Positions 1 to 4,915 of a DNA stretch of 9,121 nucleotides are shown here, in pieces; within the stretch, counting starts at the first letter, position 1; each line of letters opens with the position of its first letter. The position numbers and the translations under genes are program-made. The notes below the pieces were generated by a model. That model worked only from the letters and a program-made list of their open reading frames with translations. It searched no databases and was not told the DNA's origin. The stretch comes from Planctomycetaceae bacterium UBA6163 (lineage in GTDB: Bacteria > Planctomycetota > Planctomycetia > Pirellulales > Pirellulaceae): assembly GCA_002428205.1 (NCBI GenBank), contig DIUH01000004.1, positions 1 through 9,121 on the forward strand, given 5' to 3'.

Positions 1-308
1 ATCGGCAGTAGTAAGGTTTTGCGATCTGGCGTCATGAAAGTTTTGCAGGGGCGTTGGGGGACGAGATTACGACGAGCTCCAGAACATAGATGATATTCGG
101 ACAAGTATCAGCAAGGCACCCGTCGCTGCCACTTTGGCGTTCGCGATGCACCTGGTGCTCGGTGCGCAGCGTTTGGTGCTTGGCGTTTGCTGTTGTGCGA
201 TCAAGTGCTTGCCGTGGCGAGCGGTGGTGACCAAACTAACGGGATAACTTTTCGTTCCCAACCACGTCCCCGCCCTCTTCCCCACCCCAACACGCCTGGT
301 CGATCAAC
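1..308. other. Upstream region without a supported gene
   Basis: No convincing gene is visible. In frame 1 of the + strand the sequence is open from the edge to a TGA at 91-93 and could be the last 30 codons of an upstream gene, but the residues match no family I recognise. A 72-codon open frame on the - strand has low-information composition and no ribosome binding site. Positions 134-190 are rich in related GGTGC/TTGGCGTT words: TTGGCGTTCGC at 134-144 recurs as TTGGCGTTTGC at 180-190. The last 50 bases are C-rich (see the separate entry). I see no clear -35/-10 pair. Confidence 0.5.
268..288 (-). other. G-quadruplex motif on the minus strand
   Basis: The + strand carries four C-runs (268-271, 273-275, 280-283, 285-288) separated by 1, 4 and 1 bases. 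The - strand therefore reads GGGG-T-GGGG-AAGA-GGG-C-GGGG, which fits the standard four-run G-quadruplex pattern with very short loops. It ends 20 bases before the ATG of the ThuA-like gene, on the template strand for that gene. Folding and any regulatory effect are inference. Confidence 0.55.
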
Positions 309-1388
309 ATGACAAAACAGATCCAAACGAGAACTTTGCCAACAAACGCCATGGGCTTGTCGCCTGTGTATCGCTCAAAACATCGTTTCTTCAGTCGCTT
401 TTCGGCGGTCGCTGCGATTGCGGTCAGCTTTTTGATGCTCTCGGGCGTCGCTAGCGGTGATGAAACTCAGTGGTTGGAATTCAAGGGCGAATCGGGCCCT
501 GGAAAAGGGAAGCGTGTCGTTTTGGTCGCTGGTGACGAGGAATATCGCAGCGAAGAATTGATGCCTCAGTTGGCAAAAATCCTGTCGCAGCATCACGGCA
601 TGGACTGCACGGTCGTCTTTTCGATTGATCCGGCGACCGGAAAGATCAATCCGAACCAGTCGGACAATATCCCTGGGCTGCATCGGCTGAAGGGGGCCGA
701 TTTGATGATCATCGCCACGCGTTTCCGTTCGCTGGCCGATGACCAAATGCAACACATCGTCGACTATGTCGAATCGGGGAAACCGGTGATCGGTCTGCGA
801 ACGGCGACTCACGCGTTCAACATCCCGGCAGGCCGCAAGTTTGCGAAATACAGTTGGAACACGAAAGAACCTGAGTTCCAACAAGGATTCGGTCGCCAGG
901 TTTTGGGCGAGACCTGGATCGCTCACCATGGCAAACACGGCTCGGAAAGCACTCGCGGCATTGTCGCCGATGCCGACCACAAAATTGCGACCGGCATTTC
1001 GGATGGCGATATTTGGGGGCCGAGCGACGTTTATACGGTCCGTCTGCCGCTGCCCGAAGGGAGCCATACGGTTTTCTTAGGAGCGATTTTGACCGGCATG
1101 AACCCAGATGACAAAGTGGTCGACGATAAACGCAATAACCCGATGATGCCGATCGGCTGGACCGGGTCGTACAAGGGCGGCCGAGTCTTTACGTCGACCA
1201 TGGGCGCGGCAACCGACTTCAGCAGCGAAGGGGTTCGTCGGATGATCGTCAACGCGACTTATTGGTGCTTGGGATTAGACGACAAAATCACCGCCGATTT
1301 GGACGTGTCGATCGTCGGCGACTTCAATCCGACGCGTTTCGGCTTCAACGCGTTCGTCAAAGACAAGGTTCCAGCGGATTATCGCTGA
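309..1388 (+). CDS. Secreted ThuA-like domain protein
   Basis: This 359-residue protein has a basic N-terminus (RSKHRFFSR, residues 22-30), a hydrophobic stretch at about 31-47 and a small-residue end (VASG, 47-50), so it is probably exported by a Sec-type signal peptide. The mature part fits the ThuA-like family, which has a class I glutamine amidotransferase-like fold: a first strand KRVVLVAG (68-75) followed by DEEYRSEE (76-83), a second strand ADLMIIATRFR (130-140), GKPVIGLRTATHAF (157-170), and the late GWTGSYKGGRVFTSTMGAATDF (283-304 region). ThuA-like proteins are tied to sugar metabolism and are abundant in planctomycetes, but the substrate cannot be read from sequence. ATG 309 lacks a clear Shine-Dalgarno; the in-frame ATG at 351 is an alternative that keeps the signal peptide. 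The stop lies 6 nt before moaD, suggesting cotranscription. Confidence 0.87.
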   Translation: MTKQIQTRTLPTNAMGLSPVYRSKHRFFSRFSAVAAIAVSFLMLSGVASGDETQWLEFKGESGPGKGKRVVLVAGDEEYRSEELMPQLAKILSQHHGMDCTVVFSIDPATGKINPNQSDNIPGLHRLKGADLMIIATRFRSLADDQMQHIVDYVESGKPVIGLRTATHAFNIPAGRKFAKYSWNTKEPEFQQGFGRQVLGETWIAHHGKHGSESTRGIVADADHKIATGISDGDIWGPSDVYTVRLPLPEGSHTVFLGAILTGMNPDDKVVDDKRNNPMMPIGWTGSYKGGRVFTSTMGAATDFSSEGVRRMIVNATYWCLGLDDKITADLDVSIVGDFNPTRFGFNAFVKDKVPADYR

Positions 1389-1394
1389 TCGATC

Positions 1395-1643
1395 ATGGCT
1401 CGTTTCGAAATCTTGATGTTTGCCGCCGCTCGGGAATTGTCGGGCACCGACTTGTTGGTGGTCGAAATGGAATCGCCGATCGCGGCGGGGGAGATCATGA
1501 ATCGGATCGGTGAAATCGTACCGGCGATCGCGCCGATGTTGCCCGCATGTCGTTTGGCGGTCGATCAATCGTTCGTCGGTGGCGAAGCGTTAGTCGACGC
1601 CGGTGCGGAAGTAGCGTTGATTCCGCCGGTCAGTGGCGGGTAA
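1395..1643 (+). CDS. moaD: Molybdopterin synthase sulfur carrier subunit MoaD
   Basis: An 82-residue ubiquitin-fold protein of normal length for MoaD. It opens with the typical first strand (RFEILMFAAARELSG, residues 3-17), contains the late EVALIPPVSGG segment (72-82), and ends exactly at the Gly-Gly that is adenylated and then converted to a thiocarboxylate. In the cytoplasm this thiocarboxylate donates sulfur to precursor Z (cPMP) inside the MoaD/MoaE complex. The gene starts 6 nt after the ThuA-like gene and ends 6-9 nt before moaE. The general ThiS/MoaD family also includes thiamine and tungsten-cofactor carriers; the adjacent moaE decides in favour of molybdopterin synthesis. There is no moeB-type activating enzyme in the window. 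Confidence 0.92.
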   Translation: MARFEILMFAAARELSGTDLLVVEMESPIAAGEIMNRIGEIVPAIAPMLPACRLAVDQSFVGGEALVDAGAEVALIPPVSGG

Positions 1644-1652
1644 CAGGGCGTG

Positions 1653-2132
1653 ATGAATCAATCGTGTAACGAACATGCGTCGGACCACTCGCCACAACGG
1701 CCCGTGCCAGCCGATCGAATCCTTATCGAGTTGACCCACCAGCGGATCGATGTCGGGGCGCTGCGTGGCCACATAACGGACCCTGACACGGGGGCACACG
1801 CTTGGTTCGAAGGGGTGACGCGGCGGATGACGGCGGGCCGCGAAACGGTCAAGCTGGCCTATGAAGCGTTCGAGCCGATGGCGGTTTCGGAATTGCGCCA
1901 GTTAGCTGTTCAAGCTTGCGAGCGGTTCGACCTAGCCGCGATTGTGATCGTGCACCGCTTGGGCGAAGTGGCGATCGGCGAGCCGAGCATCGTGATCGGC
2001 TGTAGCGCCGCGCATCGCGTCGGGGCACTTACCGCCTTGCCGTGGTTGATGGACCGCATCAAAGCAGATGTGCCGATTTGGAAACGCGAGCATTTCGCCG
2101 ATGGAAACCAGCAGTGGATTCATCCTCAATGA
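1653..2132 (+). CDS. moaE: Molybdopterin synthase catalytic subunit MoaE
   Basis: The large subunit of molybdopterin synthase, which converts cyclic pyranopterin monophosphate to molybdopterin using sulfur from thiocarboxylated MoaD. Family blocks are all present: DPDTGAHAWFEG (residues 43-54), GR followed by LAYEAFEPMA (62-77 region), VHRLGEVAIGEPS (100-112), an AHR at 120-122, and IKADVPIWKRE (136-146) with lysines 137 and 144. Their 7-residue spacing matches the two catalytic lysines known in the E. coli enzyme. A WIHPQ tail ends the protein. At 159 residues it is slightly long owing to about 20 polar N-terminal residues. I chose ATG 1653; the preceding in-frame GTG at 1650 would add one residue. 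Its TGA overlaps the ATG of the desulfurase gene. Confidence 0.95.
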   Translation: MNQSCNEHASDHSPQRPVPADRILIELTHQRIDVGALRGHITDPDTGAHAWFEGVTRRMTAGRETVKLAYEAFEPMAVSELRQLAVQACERFDLAAIVIVHRLGEVAIGEPSIVIGCSAAHRVGALTALPWLMDRIKADVPIWKREHFADGNQQWIHPQ

Positions 2133-3325
2133 CGGGCACATCAACGAGCGAAACTCGGCAGCGGATTTACCTGGACCATGCCGCGACCGGTTGGCCCAAG
2201 CCGCCTGAGGTTTACGAAGCGATGGATCGTTTCGCGCGTCAGGTCGGTGCATCGGCGGGCCGCGGGGCGTATCGCAGCGCCTCGATCGCCGACGAGATCG
2301 TCGCCTCCTGTCGTCGCCGACTGGCTCGGTTGGTCAATCATTCGTCGCCACAAAACGTCGCGTTTTTTTCGAACGGCACAACCGCGCTGAACGCCGCGGT
2401 TTTTGGCGTCGTTGGTGATGGCGATCACGTCATCACAACGGCGATCGAGCACAACAGCCTGCTCAGGCCGCTGCATTGGTTGGAAAAGCATCGCGGCATC
2501 GAGCTCGATGTCGTCCCCTGTGACGAATCTGGCCGTGTCGATCCGGCCGCGGTTGCCGGGCGATTAAGACCGACGACACGCTTGGTCGCGATCTCGCACG
2601 CGTCCAACGTGACCGGGGCGGTACAAGATGTGGCGGCGATCGGTGGATTGATCCGCAGCGGCGAAACGTTGCTGTTGTGCGATGCGGCACAGACGCTCGG
2701 CTATCTGCCGATCGACATGCAAGCCAGCGGGATCGATATGCTGGCCGCGCCCGGCCACAAAGGGGCTTGCGGGCCGCTGGGGACCGGCATGTTAGCGTTG
2801 TCCGACAAGGCGGCCGCGCGAATACGACCGACCCTGTTTGGTGGTACCGGCTCGATTTCCCAGCAACTGGACATGCCCACCGGAATGCCCGGAATGCTGG
2901 AAGCGGGCAATTTGAACGTTACGGCGATTGCCGGTTGGGACGCGGGATTGGCATGGTTGACCAGTCAAGATCAATCGGCGGCACGTGACGATCAACGGCG
3001 GACCGCATCCCGATTGCGACAGGTGACAGCGGCGATCGCGGGTGCCAGAGCGATCACGGGCGACGACTTGCCGCTCGTCAGCTTGATATTCGATGCTGTC
3101 GACGTCGGCATGGTCGCCACGCTGCTGGACACCGAGTTTGGGATCGAGGTGCGATCGGGATTGCACTGTGCGGCGCTGATCCACGACTTTATTGCCGCGG
3201 AACCGCGCGGAACACCGTCGCAAGGTACATTGCGAATCAGCGGTGGTCATGGCACAACGCTTGACGAGATCGATCGCTTGGGCGAGGCGTTACAAGAGAT
3301 TGCTACAGAACTTCAACTCGGATAA
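2129..3325 (+). CDS. Cysteine desulfurase-family PLP-dependent enzyme
   Basis: A 398-residue class V aminotransferase-fold protein. It starts with the family signature YLDHAATGWPKP (residues 14-25), then SNGTTALNAAVFG (81-93), AIEHNS with His108, HASNVTG (157-163), CDAAQ with Asp185 and Gln188, and APGHKGACGP (207-216), where Lys211 should bind PLP. RSGLHCA (342-348) supplies Cys347, the expected persulfide-forming cysteine, and GTLRIS (366-371) with TLDEID (377-382) ends the protein as in the family. It should release sulfur from cysteine as an enzyme-bound persulfide. It most resembles the 'cysteine desulfurase family' subgroup rather than classical IscS or SufS; selenocysteine lyase activity is not excluded. 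The ATG at 2129 overlaps the moaE TGA (ATGA), which decides the start over an upstream in-frame GTG at 2042 lying inside moaE. Context suggests it feeds MoaD. Confidence 0.93.
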   Translation: MTGTSTSETRQRIYLDHAATGWPKPPEVYEAMDRFARQVGASAGRGAYRSASIADEIVASCRRRLARLVNHSSPQNVAFFSNGTTALNAAVFGVVGDGDHVITTAIEHNSLLRPLHWLEKHRGIELDVVPCDESGRVDPAAVAGRLRPTTRLVAISHASNVTGAVQDVAAIGGLIRSGETLLLCDAAQTLGYLPIDMQASGIDMLAAPGHKGACGPLGTGMLALSDKAAARIRPTLFGGTGSISQQLDMPTGMPGMLEAGNLNVTAIAGWDAGLAWLTSQDQSAARDDQRRTASRLRQVTAAIAGARAITGDDLPLVSLIFDAVDVGMVATLLDTEFGIEVRSGLHCAALIHDFIAAEPRGTPSQGTLRISGGHGTTLDEIDRLGEALQEIATELQLG

Positions 3326-3334
3326 GGGAACGTG

Positions 3335-3751
3335 ATGGGGCAGACGCCGTGGTATCGGGACGGGTTACGATTTGAGTGCACCGGTTGTGGCGACTGCTGC
3401 AGCGGCGCACCGGGGTATGTCTGGGTTGATGAAGCCGAAATTGTTGCCCTGGCAAACGAAATGCAGATGACGCCCGAGGATTTTGAGCGGAAGTTTGTCC
3501 GGCAGGAGGGTGATGGGAAAAGTTTGACCGAGTACCCCGATGGAGACTGCATTTTCCTCGATCCGCAGTCGCGAAAATGTACGGTTTACAATTCGCGGCC
3601 GACTCAGTGTCGGACTTGGCCGTTTTGGGACAGCAATTTGAAGCGAAAAAAAGACTGGAACGAGACGTGTCGCGTCTGCCCCGGCAGCGGTAAAGGGCAG
3701 CTCTATGGATTTGAAGAGATCGAGATCCGCAGAAAATCTCGCTCTGTCTAA
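3335..3751 (+). CDS. YkgJ-type CxxCxxCC cysteine-cluster protein
   Basis: A 138-residue soluble protein with nine cysteines. The N-terminal CTGCGDCC (residues 15-22) is the CxxCxxCC motif of the YkgJ/UPF0153 family. It is followed by the typical DCIFLD (71-76), KCTVYNSRPTQCRTWPF (81-97) and a final CRVC (112-115). The family is thought to bind zinc or an iron-sulfur cluster; its biochemical role is largely unknown. ATG 3335 is preceded by AAGGGA (3324-3329), five bases away; the in-frame GTG at 3332 would add one residue. It follows the desulfurase by 9 nt and closes the five-gene run. The last 15 or so residues are basic (RRKSRS). Placement beside sulfur-transfer genes makes a metal or sulfur-cluster function attractive, but this is inference. 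Confidence 0.9.
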   Translation: MGQTPWYRDGLRFECTGCGDCCSGAPGYVWVDEAEIVALANEMQMTPEDFERKFVRQEGDGKSLTEYPDGDCIFLDPQSRKCTVYNSRPTQCRTWPFWDSNLKRKKDWNETCRVCPGSGKGQLYGFEEIEIRRKSRSV

Positions 3752-3807
3752 AGTTTGACGGTTCTAGCGACGATATCGATTGCAGGGCGGTTTACCGTGC
3801 ATCTCTG

Positions 3808-3831
3808 GTGCCCGGCAAACCCTCCGGGCAC
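3808..3831. repeat. Perfect 8-bp hairpin after the five-gene run
   Basis: GTGCCCGG (3808-3815) and CCGGGCAC (3824-3831) pair perfectly around an 8-nt loop. The stem is almost entirely G-C and begins 57 bases after the last stop codon. No T-run follows on either strand, so it is not a classical intrinsic terminator. It may protect the 3' end of the operon mRNA or act with a termination factor. Confidence 0.5.
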
Positions 3832-3835
3832 GAGC

Positions 3836-3864
3836 TTGACGGTAGGTTAACGATCCCTTAGATT
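3836..3864 (+). promoter_or_regulatory. Candidate sigma70-type promoter for the HU gene
   Basis: TTGACG (3836-3841) matches five of six bases of the -35 consensus; after a 17-base spacer TAGATT (3859-3864) matches four of six of the -10. Transcription would start near 3871, leaving a leader of about 70 nt. Inside that leader TCATT (3878-3882) and AATGA (3890-3894) form a 5-bp dyad that could be an operator. A second TTGACA at 3905-3910 has no matching -10. Planctomycete promoter consensus is poorly defined, so this is a pattern match only. Confidence 0.35.
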
Positions 3865-3930
3865 CAATCCGGCTAAGTCATTCGTTTGTAATGATTTAAG
3901 TTGATTGACAACTAAGCGACGGTGGTCTGC

Positions 3931-3936
3931 GGAGGG
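3931..3936 (+). promoter_or_regulatory. Shine-Dalgarno deciding the TTG start of the HU gene
   Basis: GGAGGG lies six bases upstream of TTG 3943, an ideal spacing. An in-frame GTG at 3922 would place this motif inside the coding sequence and add seven residues (MVCGGLA) before the conserved start of the HU fold, so TTG 3943 is preferred. Confidence 0.8.
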
Positions 3937-3942
3937 CTAGCT

Positions 3943-4344
3943 TTGACCAAGAAAGACATCGTTCGAACCATTTCGGAAGAGATCGGTTTGACCCAGCAAC
4001 AGACCAAGGACGTGGTCCAGCGAACTTTCGATGCCATCATCGAAGCGTTGGCCAGCGAGCGTCGGATCGAGTTGCGAAACTTTGGTGTTTTTGAGGTCAA
4101 GCAGCGTGCGGCAAGGACGGCGAGAAACCCGCGCACAGGCGTGCAAGTCGAAGTGCCCGAAAAGTTTGTCGTCACCTTCAAGCCTGGAAAGGAAATGGAA
4201 GCTCGGGTCAATGAACCGGTCGACAGTAAAAAACCGGCCTCATCACCTCTGTTTCCACCTGACTGGGTTCCGAAAAGCAAATCCGATGGAGCGGTTCGTC
4301 CGCCGTCGGACAACAACCGAGCCGATACGAAGCGGGACTTTTAA
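3943..4344 (+). CDS. HU/IHF-family nucleoid DNA-binding protein with C-terminal tail
   Basis: A 133-residue protein whose first 90 residues are a complete HU/IHF domain: MTKKDIVRTISEEIGL (residues 1-16, helix 1), QTKDVVQRTFDAIIEAL (20-36, helix 2), RIELRNFGVFEVK (41-53) and the arm with ARTARNPRTG (58-67). Pro63 sits where HU and IHF intercalate into DNA, and VPEKFVVTFKPGKEM (71-85) follows. It should dimerise, bend DNA and compact the nucleoid. The rest (91-133) is a hydrophilic tail rich in Pro, Ser, Lys and Asp, with no lysine-alanine repeats of the histone-like kind. Ordinary HU proteins have about 90 residues, so the tail is an addition. Start is TTG with a strong ribosome site. HU and IHF subunits cannot be told apart here. 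The gene is separated from its neighbours by 191 and 74 bases. Confidence 0.94.
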   Translation: MTKKDIVRTISEEIGLTQQQTKDVVQRTFDAIIEALASERRIELRNFGVFEVKQRAARTARNPRTGVQVEVPEKFVVTFKPGKEMEARVNEPVDSKKPASSPLFPPDWVPKSKSDGAVRPPSDNNRADTKRDF

Positions 4345-4405
4345 CGATCACAAGGATCGTCGGTCGTCGCGAAAATAGATTACGCAATTCACTGCAACCG
4401 TTCAT

Positions 4406-4410
4406 GGAGG
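4406..4410 (+). promoter_or_regulatory. Shine-Dalgarno deciding the start of the small lipoprotein gene
   Basis: GGAGG lies eight bases before ATG 4419. The in-frame ATG at 4404 would overlap this motif and add five residues (MEELA), including two glutamates, ahead of the signal peptide. Hence ATG 4419, which begins MRRVLQ, is preferred. Confidence 0.75.
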
Positions 4411-4418
4411 AACTCGCG

Positions 4419-4637
4419 ATGCGTCGCGTCCTACAACTCGTACTTTTGACCGTCTGCCTGTCGACCTCCGTGGGCTGTTTTTTGCCGCTTTACTCGGCGA
4501 CCCCCGAACGGCGCGTTCAGCAATTGCTGTTCACCAGCGAAGACTTGAGAATGATTGTCGACGAGTGGGAACGGATCTGGTTTCTCGATTCACCGAGCCA
4601 CTTGACGCCGCTGCGTACGCACGGCGGGATCATCTAA
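4419..4637 (+). CDS. Small predicted lipoprotein, function unknown
   Basis: A 72-residue protein with a short type II-like signal peptide: MRR, a hydrophobic core VLQLVLLTVCLS (residues 4-15) and TSVGC ending at Cys20, which could be the lipidated residue. The lipobox is weak because Ser replaces the usual Leu at -3. The mature 53 residues include ATPERRVQQLLFTSEDL (27-43), an acidic-aromatic block DEWERIWFLD (48-57) and the end HLTPLRTHGGII (61-72). I recall similar WERxWFLD...TP.R.HGGI endings from small planctomycete proteins, but cannot check this. No enzymatic motif is visible. It lies alone between the HU gene and the pst operon, with 74 and 278 bases on either side. The ribosome site and signal peptide make it likely to be real despite its size. 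Confidence 0.72.
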   Translation: MRRVLQLVLLTVCLSTSVGCFLPLYSATPERRVQQLLFTSEDLRMIVDEWERIWFLDSPSHLTPLRTHGGII

Positions 4638-4651
4638 CGATTGATTACTTC

Positions 4652-4723
4652 GTTCGCAGTCCCGCCTTTAGGCGGCTTGAGGAGTGGAAGTGACCAGAGC
4701 CGCGTGAAGGCGGTACTACGAAC
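4652..4723. repeat. Imperfect inverted repeat, 26-nt arms (REP/MITE-like)
   Basis: The left arm (4652-4677) and the reverse complement of the right arm (4698-4723) agree at 22 of 26 positions; both begin GTTCG, share AGT and CCGCCTT, and end GCGGCT. The spacer is 20 nt. The left arm also holds its own short palindrome, CCGCC-TTTA-GGCGG (4662-4675), and the right arm a weaker one. This nested symmetry is typical of dispersed intergenic palindromes such as REP elements or small non-autonomous transposable elements. GATTTTCTT (4726-4734) follows directly, so the transcript could also form a terminator-like structure for the upstream gene. I recall GTAGTACCGCC-type intergenic repeats from Rhodopirellula genomes, unverified. 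Confidence 0.65.
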
Positions 4724-4732
4724 TGGATTTTC

Positions 4733-4798
4733 TTAACACAATCTTCATCGATTGCCTGCTTAACATTCGCCTTGACGGATAAACCGGTCTGATAAACT
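4733..4798 (+). promoter_or_regulatory. Candidate Pho-type boxes and promoter for pst
   Basis: CTTAACA occurs at 4732-4738 and again at 4759-4765, with the related CTTGACG at 4771-4777, 12 bases after the second copy. TTCATC at 4744-4749, 11 bases after the first, is a weaker match. Repeats of TTAACA-like words at about 11-bp spacing are the known pattern of Bacillus PhoP and cyanobacterial SphR sites, and phosphate starvation control is expected for pst. TTGACG (4772-4777) could also be a -35 with TAAACT (4793-4798) as -10, but the 15-base spacer is short. Regulation by a PhoB/PhoP homologue is inference. Confidence 0.3.
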
Positions 4799-4812
4799 GA
4801 GTTTAGGTTTGC

Positions 4813-4900
4813 CAGCGGATCGAGACCCCGCTGCTCGGATAGCAAGCCAGGTATCCGCCGCCTCATGGCGTAAGTGAATATGTTGCCTTAGTCATAAGGC
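4813..4900 (+). repeat. Four tandem hairpins in the pstS leader
   Basis: Four consecutive inverted repeats fill this stretch: CAGCGG/CCGCTG (4813-4818 with 4828-4833), CGGATA/TATCCG (4836-4841 with 4852-4857), CGCC/GGCG (4859-4862 with 4867-4870) and GCCTTA/TAAGGC (4885-4890 with 4895-4900). Three stems are perfect 6-mers. If transcription starts near 4800, the pstS mRNA would have a folded leader ending 15 bases before its start codon. No known riboswitch class is recognised. Confidence 0.45.
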
Positions 4901-4915
4901 TTCCAGGCGATTTCA

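Larger units (their letters stand above)
4638..4915. other. Structured intergenic region upstream of pstS
   Basis: This 278-base gap holds no open frame I would call a gene. In order it contains a large imperfect inverted repeat (4652-4723), a T-rich stretch (4728-4734), candidate TTAACA/TTGACG regulatory boxes (4733-4777), and four small hairpins (4813-4900) ending 15 bases before the pstS start. The parts are described separately. A 73-codon open frame on the - strand runs through these repeats and is not credible. Confidence 0.6.

Noticed and set aside
67..285. 72-codon minus-strand open frame at the left edge
   Set aside because: Low-information composition, no ribosome site and overlap with the C-rich tract make it unlikely to be a gene.
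375..1067. 230-codon open frame on the minus strand opposite the ThuA-like gene
   Set aside because: It mirrors the codon pattern of the real + strand gene, has Arg/Asp-rich composition without any domain, and no ribosome site.
1395..1643. MoaD read as a ThiS or tungsten-cofactor carrier
   Set aside because: The directly following moaE makes the molybdopterin synthase pair the simplest reading.
2042..2128. Upstream GTG start adding 29 residues to the desulfurase
   Set aside because: It lies inside moaE, and the added residues do not fit the family; ATG 2129 overlaps the moaE stop in the usual coupled manner.
3808..3831. Intrinsic terminator at the strong hairpin
   Set aside because: The stem is perfect but no T-run follows on either strand, so it is kept only as an inverted repeat.
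4645..4866. 73-codon minus-strand open frame in the pstS upstream region
   Set aside because: It runs through the inverted repeat and regulatory boxes and shows no protein-like pattern.
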